Assembly (NCBI GenBank): GCA_002312935.1
Contig: DCAT01000016.1
Location: 1-8,985 of the forward strand
Direction of reading: 5' to 3'
Source: Oceanospirillaceae bacterium UBA1126
GTDB lineage: Bacteria > Pseudomonadota > Gammaproteobacteria > Pseudomonadales > Balneatricaceae
DNA: 8,985 bases
This document shows, piece by piece, positions 1 to 6,115 of the stretch. Position 1 is the first letter of the stretch. Each line of letters starts with the position of its first letter. The position numbers and the translations under genes were made by a program. A model generated the notes under the pieces. The model made no database searches. It was not told the DNA's origin and was given only the letters and a program-made list of their open reading frames with translations.

Positions 1-79
1 CCCTACCAAGGCTGAGGCAGGACGCGAGTGTGGCTTGCACACACTGGAGAGCAGTCCGTCTAACTAGCTCTAGGTGACT

Positions 80-118
80 GCAGCCAGGTTTCATACTGGC
101 TGCTTATACTGGCTGCCT
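80..118. repeat. Hairpin plus 13-bp tandem repeat near the left end
   Basis: An 8-bp perfect inverted repeat, GCAGCCAG (80-87) and CTGGCTGC (96-103), has an 8-nt loop. Its right arm is part of a 13-bp unit, ATACTGGCTGCTT (93-105), that is repeated at once as ATACTGGCTGCCT (106-118). The left arm could therefore pair with either copy of the right arm, giving two alternative hairpins. There is no clear T-run after the stem in either direction, so a standard intrinsic terminator is doubtful. It lies beyond the 3' end of the YciI-like gene. Confidence 0.5.
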
Positions 119-127
119 GTGTTGCTT

Positions 128-147
128 ATGGGTCATTACATACCCAT
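128..147. other. Small inverted repeat just past the yciI-like stop
   Basis: ATGGGT (128-133) and ACCCAT (142-147) are perfect complements with an 8-nt loop, directly after the minus-strand stop codon at 149-151. It could help end the transcript or protect its 3' end, but the stem is short and no T-run follows it. Low confidence that it is functional. Confidence 0.25.
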
Positions 148-148
148 G

Positions 149-466
149 CTAAGATGGCATTTGTACCAGTTCAGACACTTCTAAGCTGCCGCCAATATCT
201 AAAAATGGACACGCCTTGGTAATAACTACAGCAGCTTCAATAGACTCGGCTTCGATGATAGTGAAACCCGACATTTTAGTACCCGCATCCTTAGAGACAC
301 TGCCGTCTGGAGATACATGATGGCTGTCTTTTAAAGGATTCATTGCACTAACAGCAGCTTCACCCAAACCATTAATCCACTGCATATATTTAGCAAAATG
401 GGCTCGACCCTCGTCTGGCGTTGCAGGTTGATTACCACCTAAATAAGTGATGATGAATTGTGTCAT
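149..466 (-). CDS. YciI-like (YCII/DGPF-type) protein
   Basis: A 105-residue soluble protein that matches the YCII-related family in length and layout: a small ferredoxin-like alpha/beta barrel, usually dimeric. Visible features are the opening beta strand (FIITYLGG, residues 4-11), a helix around H23 to W30, a proline/glycine/serine-rich middle (43-66), the third strand SGFTIIEA (66-73), and the segment KACPFLDIGGSLEVSEL (84-100) typical of the family. There is no signal peptide or membrane segment. Biochemical roles in this family are poorly defined; some members act in ring cleavage or accompany sigma factors, so no reaction is assigned. The ribosome site is weak (only a short GGA before ATG at 464-466), but no better start is seen. 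It is divergent from the flavodoxin-like gene across a 98-bp gap, which suggests possible shared control. Confidence 0.85.
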   Translation of the reverse strand: MTQFIITYLGGNQPATPDEGRAHFAKYMQWINGLGEAAVSAMNPLKDSHHVSPDGSVSKDAGTKMSGFTIIEAESIEAAVVITKACPFLDIGGSLEVSELVQMPS

Positions 467-510
467 GATAGAAAATCCAGATAATTGAGTAATAGTTAAA
501 TAGTGCCGAT

Positions 511-559
511 AAGTCTAACAGATAGCTATATTCAGTGTATATCGAGGTCTGTTAGACTT
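511..559. promoter_or_regulatory. 12-bp perfect dyad in the divergent intergenic region
   Basis: AAGTCTAACAGA (511-522) and TCTGTTAGACTT (548-559) are exact reverse complements separated by 25 bp. The right arm ends 5 bp before the flavodoxin-like ATG (565), and the left arm is 44 bp before the YciI-like ATG. The spacer also holds an 8-bp palindrome, ATAGCTAT (522-529), and the only good purine-rich ribosome-site candidate, GAGGT (544-548), which is unusually far from the ATG. It could be a paired operator controlling both divergent genes, or a hairpin in the flavodoxin mRNA leader. The dyad is seen directly; its role is inferred. Confidence 0.6.
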
Positions 560-564
560 GGTCA

Positions 565-1029
565 ATGCATAAAAAATTACTCATCGTTGCCCACCAGCCC
601 TCTGCCAATACCCAACAAATGCTTGAAGCCTGCGTGGCTGGCAGCCGAGCCGCAGAAACTGAAAACGTTGAAGTATTAATTGTGGCACCCTTGGATTGCC
701 AACCCAACCAATTGCTAGAAGCTGACGCCGTGGTCATTCTTACTACAGAAAATCTTGGTTATATGGCAGGAGCCACTAAAGATTGGTTTGATCGCGTGTA
801 CTATCCAGTACTGGAGCTAAAACAAGGGCTCCCTTACGCTTTGATTATTCGTGCCGGCATAGACGGCACGGGAACGCAACGAGCAGTAGCGTCTATTTGC
901 ACTGGGTTACATTGGAATTTAGCGCAGCCTGTGCTGGTATGCCAAGGGCCATGGCAAGGCAAATTTACTCATCAGTGCTTTGACATAGGTCAATATATGG
1001 CAGCAGGTTTAGACCTAGGTATACTTTAA
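565..1029 (+). CDS. Flavodoxin-like (FMN-binding) family protein
   Basis: A 154-residue protein with a flavodoxin-like fold, close to small NADPH-dependent FMN reductase or 'flavodoxin family' proteins. The first strand LLIVAH (5-10) leads into QPSANT (11-16), which sits where the FMN-phosphate loop normally is. ILTTENLGYMAG (58-69) and the KDWFDR helix (72-77) match the second flavin loop, where a bound flavin stacks. RAGIDGTGT (96-104) matches the third loop. No signal peptide is present, so it should be cytosolic. The ATG is the first in frame after an upstream stop at 553-555, so this start is secure although the ribosome site is poor. It is the only plus-strand gene supported here and ends 24 bp before a strong terminator. 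An electron-transfer or quinone/flavin reductase role is a family-based guess; the substrate is unknown. Confidence 0.85.
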   Translation: MHKKLLIVAHQPSANTQQMLEACVAGSRAAETENVEVLIVAPLDCQPNQLLEADAVVILTTENLGYMAGATKDWFDRVYYPVLELKQGLPYALIIRAGIDGTGTQRAVASICTGLHWNLAQPVLVCQGPWQGKFTHQCFDIGQYMAAGLDLGIL

Positions 1030-1053
1030 TACCGACTAGTTATTACAGCCATT

Positions 1054-1078
1054 AAAAAGCCCGCTAAGCGGGCTTTTT
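1054..1078. terminator. Bidirectional intrinsic terminator
   Basis: AAAAAGCCCGC (1054-1064) and GCGGGCTTTTT (1068-1078) form a perfect 11-bp stem around a 3-nt TAA loop. The G/C-rich core is flanked by an A-run on one side and a T-run on the other, so it reads as an intrinsic terminator from both strands. It sits between the convergent flavodoxin-like gene (stop at 1027-1029) and the aminotransferase gene (stop at 1113), so it serves both. Confidence 0.95.
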
Positions 1079-1112
1079 AGGTTTAATTCTCTGCATTAAC
1101 AAAAATGAGCAA

Positions 1113-2240
1113 TTAAAGAACCTGGCTTAGAGCTTCATCTAAAGTAGCCACAGAGCGATCTACGTTGTGCAACTTGTCTAGGCCAAATAGGCCTAAACGA
1201 AACGTACGGAAGCCCTCGGGTTCATCACACATCAAGGGCACACCCGCAGCGATCTGAATACCTAAAGCAGCAAATTTGCTACCGTTTTGAATAGCAGTGT
1301 CTTCCGTGTAGCTTACTACTACTCCAGGAGCACCAAAACCCTCAGCAGCCACACTCTTAATGCCCTTCGAGGCCAACAAGGAACGCACCGCATCCCCAAG
1401 TTCTTGCTGCTCAGACTTCACCTTAGCAAAACCATACTGTTCAGTTTCACGCATCACATCGGCAAAAGACGCAATAGAGTCTGTAGGCATGGTAGCGTGG
1501 TAGGCATGGCCTCCATTTTCATAAGCTGCCATGATGTCGCGCCACTTCTTAAGGTCACAGGCAAAGCTAGTGCTGGTAGACACTTCAAGAGCTGCAACGC
1601 CGCGCTCGCCCATCATCACTAGACCACAACACGGTGATCCACTCCAGCCCTTCTGAGGCGCACTAACTAACACATCCACGCCCATGGCTTTCATGTCTAC
1701 CCACAAACAACCAGACGCAATGCAGTCTAATACAAAGATACCACCCACAGCATGCACAGCGTCGGTTACCGCTTTAATGTAATCGTTTGGCAAAATAATG
1801 CCTGCCGAGGTTTCAACATGAGGTGCAAAAACAACGGCTGGCTTTTCGCTGGCAATCGTTGCCAATACTTCTTCAATAGGTGCAGGAGCAAAGGCTTCTT
1901 GGTCTCCTGTTTTTGCTTGGCGTGCTTTAAGCACTGTAGAACTTGAAGAGATACTGCCCATGTCCAAAATTTGAGTCCAACGATAACTAAAAAAACCGTT
2001 GCGAATAACTAAGGTCTTTTTACCCGTAGCAAACTGACGAGCTACCGCTTCCATGCCAAAGGTACCAGAACCTGGCACTATGGCCACTTGGTCTGCAGTG
2101 TAGACACTTTTTAGTGTACTAGAAATATAACGCATGTCGCCTTGAAAAGACTGTGACATGTGGTTAAGTGCACGGTCAGTATAAACCACCGAGTACTCTA
2201 ATAATCCATCTGGATCTATATTGGGTAATAAGCCAGCCAT
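1113..2240 (-). CDS. Class-V PLP-dependent aminotransferase (alanine/serine-glyoxylate type)
   Basis: A 375-residue cytosolic fold-type I enzyme of aminotransferase class V. GSGTFGMEA (57-65) is the phosphate-binding turn, LDCIASG (171-177) carries D172, which pairs with the pyridine nitrogen, SAPQKGWSG (193-201) carries K197, the likely Schiff-base lysine, and FRTFRLG (344-350) carries R348, the likely carboxylate-binding arginine. The usual PGP loop at the N-terminus of alanine-, serine- and phosphonate-aminotransferases is absent; the protein begins near a VVYTDRALNH segment instead. The start is firm: AGGAGG lies 4 nt before the ATG. The gene is 110 bp beyond soxG, past a terminator-like hairpin, in the same direction. 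A link with glycine or glyoxylate made downstream of sarcosine is plausible but inferred, and the true donor and acceptor are unknown. Confidence 0.88.
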   Translation of the reverse strand: MAGLLPNIDPDGLLEYSVVYTDRALNHMSQSFQGDMRYISSTLKSVYTADQVAIVPGSGTFGMEAVARQFATGKKTLVIRNGFFSYRWTQILDMGSISSSSTVLKARQAKTGDQEAFAPAPIEEVLATIASEKPAVVFAPHVETSAGIILPNDYIKAVTDAVHAVGGIFVLDCIASGCLWVDMKAMGVDVLVSAPQKGWSGSPCCGLVMMGERGVAALEVSTSTSFACDLKKWRDIMAAYENGGHAYHATMPTDSIASFADVMRETEQYGFAKVKSEQQELGDAVRSLLASKGIKSVAAEGFGAPGVVVSYTEDTAIQNGSKFAALGIQIAAGVPLMCDEPEGFRTFRLGLFGLDKLHNVDRSVATLDEALSQVL

Positions 2241-2244
2241 GAGG

Positions 2245-2250
2245 CCTCCT
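2245..2250 (-). promoter_or_regulatory. Strong ribosome binding site of the aminotransferase
   Basis: On the minus strand AGGAGG lies 4 nt before the ATG at 2238-2240. It is the best Shine-Dalgarno match in the window and fixes this start. It also suggests the gene is translated independently of the sox genes upstream. Confidence 0.85.
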
Positions 2251-2269
2251 GAATTTTATTTAGACATTG

Positions 2270-2293
2270 GGCCTTAACACAAGCACCAAGGCC
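2270..2293 (-). other. Short hairpin in the aminotransferase leader
   Basis: GGCCTT (2270-2275) and AAGGCC (2288-2293) are perfect complements with a 12-nt loop, between the sox terminator-like hairpin and the aminotransferase ribosome site. It is short and could be chance. If real it would be part of a structured leader. Confidence 0.25.
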
Positions 2294-2302
2294 GCTAGAT
2301 AT

Positions 2303-2334
2303 AAAGCCAGCAATAAAAGAGCTTTGCTGGCTTT
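2303..2334 (-). terminator. Probable terminator or attenuator after soxG
   Basis: AAAGCCAGCAA and TTGCTGGCTTT form a perfect 11-bp stem with a 10-nt loop (2303-2313 / 2324-2334). Read on the minus strand, the stem ends in TTT and continues as ATAT, a short U-rich tail. It starts 17 bp after the soxG stop, so it most likely ends or thins out sox transcription before the aminotransferase gene. The tail is weaker than that of the 1054-1078 terminator, so partial read-through is likely. Confidence 0.65.
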
Positions 2335-2350
2335 GAGCAGAACCTACCTA

Positions 2351-2875
2351 TTAACGTAAGGTTTCTGCAGAATGTACCAAGAAGTCTGTAAGAGATTTGG
2401 CGAAACCACGCATTACCCAAACTTCAAACTGTGGCTGACCACTCACGTCAGCATTACGAATAACACTCACACCAATATGGTTAATGTGGCTGTGTTGAAC
2501 TTCACCAATAGCAAAATGCCCTTCATCAATGTCTAATGGCAGGCCACGAGCCAATAGGGCTCGGGCGTCTTCACCAGTAATTAATAGCTGAGTTTTGCCA
2601 TAGGTTTGATCCGTTGCATAAACACCACTGTTATCAGCTAGGTCTGAACGATGTGTAGTTAACAGGTAGCGATCGCGCCCCGCCCAAACCAAACGTTCAT
2701 CACCTTGCACAGTCACTTGACCCTGCGCTGGAATAGCCATACCAGTCATGGCAGCAACTTTAGTGTCTACGTTTTCGCAGCCTTCAAGTTGCCACATGTT
2801 GGTGGCAGTAACATCGATGCTAACTGCAGCGAAAGTTTGTGGCATTTCAAAATGCCCATTTAGTGCATTAGCCAT
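2351..2875 (-). CDS. soxG: Sarcosine oxidase gamma subunit
   Basis: A 174-residue protein, the fourth gene of the soxBDAG cluster. Gamma is a structural subunit of heterotetrameric sarcosine oxidase with a fold resembling the C-terminal half of folate-binding aminomethyltransferases. Visible family features are WAGRDRYLLTT (64-74), the helix GEDARALLARGLPLDI (101-116), and the closing strand-helix region around EVWVMRGFAKSLTDFL. It is somewhat shorter than many gamma subunits. Its ATG overlaps the soxA stop by one base (TAATG), which implies translational coupling; a GAAAGG stretch inside the soxA end can serve as ribosome site. Identification rests on family resemblance plus the diagnostic gene order, since gamma sequences diverge quickly. 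Confidence 0.9.
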   Translation of the reverse strand: MANALNGHFEMPQTFAAVSIDVTATNMWQLEGCENVDTKVAAMTGMAIPAQGQVTVQGDERLVWAGRDRYLLTTHRSDLADNSGVYATDQTYGKTQLLITGEDARALLARGLPLDIDEGHFAIGEVQHSHINHIGVSVIRNADVSGQPQFEVWVMRGFAKSLTDFLVHSAETLR

Positions 2876-5844
2876 TAGCCTTTCACCCTTTCGTTAGTTG
2901 GATCAACAAAGTGGTTACTCACCACTTCTACTTCAACAGTTCTTCCTTTTACTGGGTAAGCGGCATAAATACGCTCACCAATGCGGTCTTTACCACCTCG
3001 CAAAAAGCCAAGTGCAATAAAGTTGCCAAGTTCTGGGCTATACGTCATGGAACTTACCCAGCCTTGCTTATCTGCACCAGCACTGGCGTTGGCATCTGTT
3101 ACCAAAATAGAACCTGTAGAGATAGGCGTGCGTGGGTCAACCGACTTTAAACCTACCAATTGTGGACGATCTGGATGCACCAGACCTTCCCGGTCTTTCA
3201 AGTTTTTACCTACAAACCACTTTTTCTTAGAAGCCATGCCATCCATATGCACATCACCTAAGGTCACACGACCATCAAGCTCTGCGCCCGTAACGTGACC
3301 TTTCTCGATACGCAAAGCACCTAAGGTTTCAAGGCCGTAAGGCACAATATCGTGAACCTGACCAGCATCAATAATGGTTTGCCATATATCCGTAGCGTGA
3401 TCTGATTCTGCATACACTTCGTAGGCCATTTCGCCAGAGAAGCTAATTCGCAAGATGACCATCTTGGCGCCGTTATGTTCAGCATGAACCACACCCATAA
3501 ATGGAAACGCTTCGTTACTGAAGTCTACAGATGGGAAGGCAGCCGTTAAAGTAGCACGGGCATCAGGACCAGCGACAGCCATGGCACCCCAACGCTCACT
3601 CACAGAACTCACACGAACTTTTAAATCTGGCCAATCAATTTCTAAACACCGCTCTAAATAAGCCATAACTGGGCCAGCTTTGGCTGTAGTTGTGGTCATA
3701 AAGAACCGGTCTTCGGCAAAACGAGAGGTGGTACCATCATCGTAAACAATACCGTCTTCTCTTAGCATTACACCATAACGGGCCTTGCCTACTTTAAGGG
3801 TGCTGAACATATTGATATAAACACGATCAAGGAACTCAGCAGCATCTGGACCCACAATTTCGATTTTACCTAGGGACGTTACATCACAAATACCCACTTT
3901 TTTGCGCACATGTTCAGTTTCACGCTCGTATGCATCATCAATTGTCTCACCTGCTTTTGGGTAATACTGTGGACGCAGATACATACCAGCTTGAACAAAT
4001 ACAGCACCCGCTTTTTCATGCCACTCTTGCATTGGCGTGCGACGCACAGGCTTAAAGTGCTTGCCAATTTCGCGACCACCAAAACCACCCATGGAGACGG
4101 GGGCAAGAGGTGCACGAAAACGTGTAGTACCTGCTTCGGCAATACTGATACCTCGACACTGGGCCATAATGGCCAACGCATTAACGTTAGACGTACGACC
4201 TTGATCGTTAGCCATACCTAGTGTGGTGTAACGCTTAAGATGCTCTACAGAAATAAAACCTTCTTGATGAGACTGAACTACGTCTGCGGCTGTTACATCG
4301 TGTTGAATATCAACCAGTTGCTTACCTTTAGCAGGCACGCTCCAAAGTGGCACAATGTTTGTAGCACCATCACGATCTTGTGGTGGTTGGATTATCGGGC
4401 CAGCTTCTTTGCCAAGTTCGCCACAAGCCGCTTTAGCCGCATGTAACGCCTGAGCAACACCTGCTAGCAACCCATTTTCGCCTTCAGCAGCACCTACAGA
4501 GTAGGTATCTGGAGCTTGGTCACCAACCACAAAGGCAGCAATCTTCTTATCATACAGTGGTGGCTTACCGCCGTGTGCCGCCATTTGCACTTGCGGAGTC
4601 CAACCACCAGAATGTGCAAGCACATCACAGGAAACACGACGACGATTGCTCACGCTTTGGCCGTTAGCCGCAAGGTCTGCAATCTCAATACTACGCACTG
4701 CTTGCCAGCCCTTGGCTTCTGTTACTACACACTGGGTGAATAAGGTAATACCGCGTGATTTACAACCATCGACTAAGGCTTGGCTAGGGTACTGACGGCT
4801 ATCAACTACCGCAGACACTTTAATACCAGCATCGGCATAGTCGAACGCAGTTTGGTAAGCGCTATCATTATTGGTAAATACTGCCAACGTCTTACCCGTG
4901 GCAGTACCATAGTGATTAAGCATACGACGTGCGCCAGAAGCAAGCATGACATTAGGTTTGTCGTTGTTACCAAATACTAATGGGCGCTCAATGGCACCAG
5001 CCGCAATGATAATTTTCTTGGCTTGAACCTTATGGTAATTTTGGCGTACTTTGCCATCTACACTTTCATGGGCAGCAAGCATATTGCCATCAAACCTGCC
5101 CCAACATACCGTTCGGGTTAAAACCTTAACGTTAGAAGCCGCTTTTAGGGCCGCAACAGCGTCAGCACGCCATTGTTCTAAATCAGCATTAGCTTCACTG
5201 TTAGCTTCGTTAAGTAACTGACCGCCAAGGTCGTTATGCTCATCAAACAGCACTACACGCAAACCACTTTGAGCTGCACTTAAAGCAGCAGACAAGCCAG
5301 CAGAGCCACCGCCTACTACGGCAACGTCACAGAAGGATTGAACCCGATCATAAATATCTGGGTCAGCAACTTTAGGCGGCACGCCCATACCTGCAGCAGC
5401 ACGTATAGAAGGCTCATAAAACTTATACCAAAGGGCAGCTGGCCACATAAAGGTTTTGTAATAGAAACCTGCCGAAAATAATGAGCCTGGCAAAATCGCA
5501 CCAGCCAGCCCGTTCACAGACATCAAGTCAAACTTTGGTGATGGGAAGCAATTTTGAGAAAACACTTCCAAACCCTTAGTAATAGGCTCCATTGTTGCCC
5601 TAGCATTAGGGTCGGCTTTACCGCCTGCGCCAATGGTAACTAATGCGCCCGTTTCTTCTGGGCCACTTGAAGTCACACCACGCGGGCGGTGATATTTAAA
5701 ACTCCGCCCAACGACCTCAACACCATTGGCCAACAAGGCCGAAGCCACTGTATCACCAGCACGTGCAAGCATGGGTTTACCATCAAAGGTAAAGTTAAGT
5801 GTGGCATCGCCTAAACGGCCTTCGCCATGTCTAAATCCGCTCAT
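2875..5844 (-). CDS. soxA: Sarcosine oxidase alpha subunit
   Basis: A 989-residue subunit of normal family length. Residues about 12-100 form a ferredoxin-like domain, but where related oxidoreductases carry iron-sulfur cysteines (after YHRPRG, 51-56) this protein has SSGPEET, and its only nearby cysteine is C99, so no cluster is expected. DVAVVGGGSAGLSA (173-186) is the GxGxxG dinucleotide site, with D201 closing the second strand; the alpha subunit is known to hold NAD+. Residues about 600-980 form the aminomethyltransferase-like (GcvT) half that binds tetrahydrofolate and captures the methyl carbon as methylene-THF. It acts with SoxB, SoxD and SoxG in the cytosol. GGAGG (5852-5856) lies 7 nt before the ATG, which overlaps the soxD stop (ATGA), so translation is probably coupled. 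Confidence 0.97.
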   Translation of the reverse strand: MSGFRHGEGRLGDATLNFTFDGKPMLARAGDTVASALLANGVEVVGRSFKYHRPRGVTSSGPEETGALVTIGAGGKADPNARATMEPITKGLEVFSQNCFPSPKFDLMSVNGLAGAILPGSLFSAGFYYKTFMWPAALWYKFYEPSIRAAAGMGVPPKVADPDIYDRVQSFCDVAVVGGGSAGLSAALSAAQSGLRVVLFDEHNDLGGQLLNEANSEANADLEQWRADAVAALKAASNVKVLTRTVCWGRFDGNMLAAHESVDGKVRQNYHKVQAKKIIIAAGAIERPLVFGNNDKPNVMLASGARRMLNHYGTATGKTLAVFTNNDSAYQTAFDYADAGIKVSAVVDSRQYPSQALVDGCKSRGITLFTQCVVTEAKGWQAVRSIEIADLAANGQSVSNRRRVSCDVLAHSGGWTPQVQMAAHGGKPPLYDKKIAAFVVGDQAPDTYSVGAAEGENGLLAGVAQALHAAKAACGELGKEAGPIIQPPQDRDGATNIVPLWSVPAKGKQLVDIQHDVTAADVVQSHQEGFISVEHLKRYTTLGMANDQGRTSNVNALAIMAQCRGISIAEAGTTRFRAPLAPVSMGGFGGREIGKHFKPVRRTPMQEWHEKAGAVFVQAGMYLRPQYYPKAGETIDDAYERETEHVRKKVGICDVTSLGKIEIVGPDAAEFLDRVYINMFSTLKVGKARYGVMLREDGIVYDDGTTSRFAEDRFFMTTTTAKAGPVMAYLERCLEIDWPDLKVRVSSVSERWGAMAVAGPDARATLTAAFPSVDFSNEAFPFMGVVHAEHNGAKMVILRISFSGEMAYEVYAESDHATDIWQTIIDAGQVHDIVPYGLETLGALRIEKGHVTGAELDGRVTLGDVHMDGMASKKKWFVGKNLKDREGLVHPDRPQLVGLKSVDPRTPISTGSILVTDANASAGADKQGWVSSMTYSPELGNFIALGFLRGGKDRIGERIYAAYPVKGRTVEVEVVSNHFVDPTNERVKG

Positions 5845-6113
5845 GATTCAGCCTCCGGATTTTCATGGGGCAAACCCACCCAAGAAATGTCATGCGTAAA
5901 AGTGTTGCGCTGAACTTTTAACCACGCTCTGCAACCAAACGCATGATGCCAATATTCAATGTGCTCACCAGCGGGATTATCACGCTCGTAAACAAACTTA
6001 TTCCACTCCTCCATAGGAGCGTCGTTGTCTGGTGTGGTGCGAGTGGCGTCTTCACCGTAAGTAAATTCACTATGTTCCCGTTCGCCACAGTAGGGGCAAT
6101 TAATTCTGATCAT
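5841..6113 (-). CDS. soxD: Sarcosine oxidase delta subunit, zinc-binding
   Basis: A 90-residue subunit whose zinc site is visible: C6 and C9 in CPYC, H57 and C61 in HAFGC, the same Cys-x2-Cys ... His-x3-Cys pattern known from structures of heterotetrameric sarcosine oxidase. It has no catalytic centre and stabilises the complex. Other conserved features are the ERDNPAGEHIEYW block (43-55) and the following RAWLKVQRNT stretch. It begins 2 bp after the soxB stop and ends in a 4-bp ATGA overlap with soxA. Its own ribosome site is weak (AAGG in the end of soxB), so it probably depends on translation of soxB. Confidence 0.96.
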   Translation of the reverse strand: MIRINCPYCGEREHSEFTYGEDATRTTPDNDAPMEEWNKFVYERDNPAGEHIEYWHHAFGCRAWLKVQRNTFTHDISWVGLPHENPEAES

Positions 6114-6115
6114 AA

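Noticed and set aside
2..67. Open frame on the plus strand at the left edge, ending at a TAG (65-67)
   Set aside because: It is only 21 codons, a second plus frame is also open to 77, and the residues show no recognisable motif. It could be the tail of a gene that starts outside the window, but nothing here supports it.
1..120. Possible structured RNA at the left edge (G/C-rich, with AGTGTG/CACACT and GCAGCCAG/CTGGCTGC pairs)
   Set aside because: I compared it by memory with RNase P RNA, SRP RNA and tmRNA ends and saw no match. A covariance-model search would be needed to revisit it.
1113..2240. Assigning the aminotransferase to the beta-hydroxyaspartate cycle (BhcA)
   Set aside because: The N-terminal region and motif wording differ from what I recall of BhcA, and none of the other cycle enzymes is present.
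3879..4181. Minus-strand open frame of 100 codons inside soxA
   Set aside because: It is out of frame with soxA, whose domain order is intact across this stretch. The composition is that of a shadow frame.
2911..5040. Several plus-strand open frames opposite soxA
   Set aside because: They are antisense shadows of a well-conserved gene, with no ribosome sites and no protein-like motifs.
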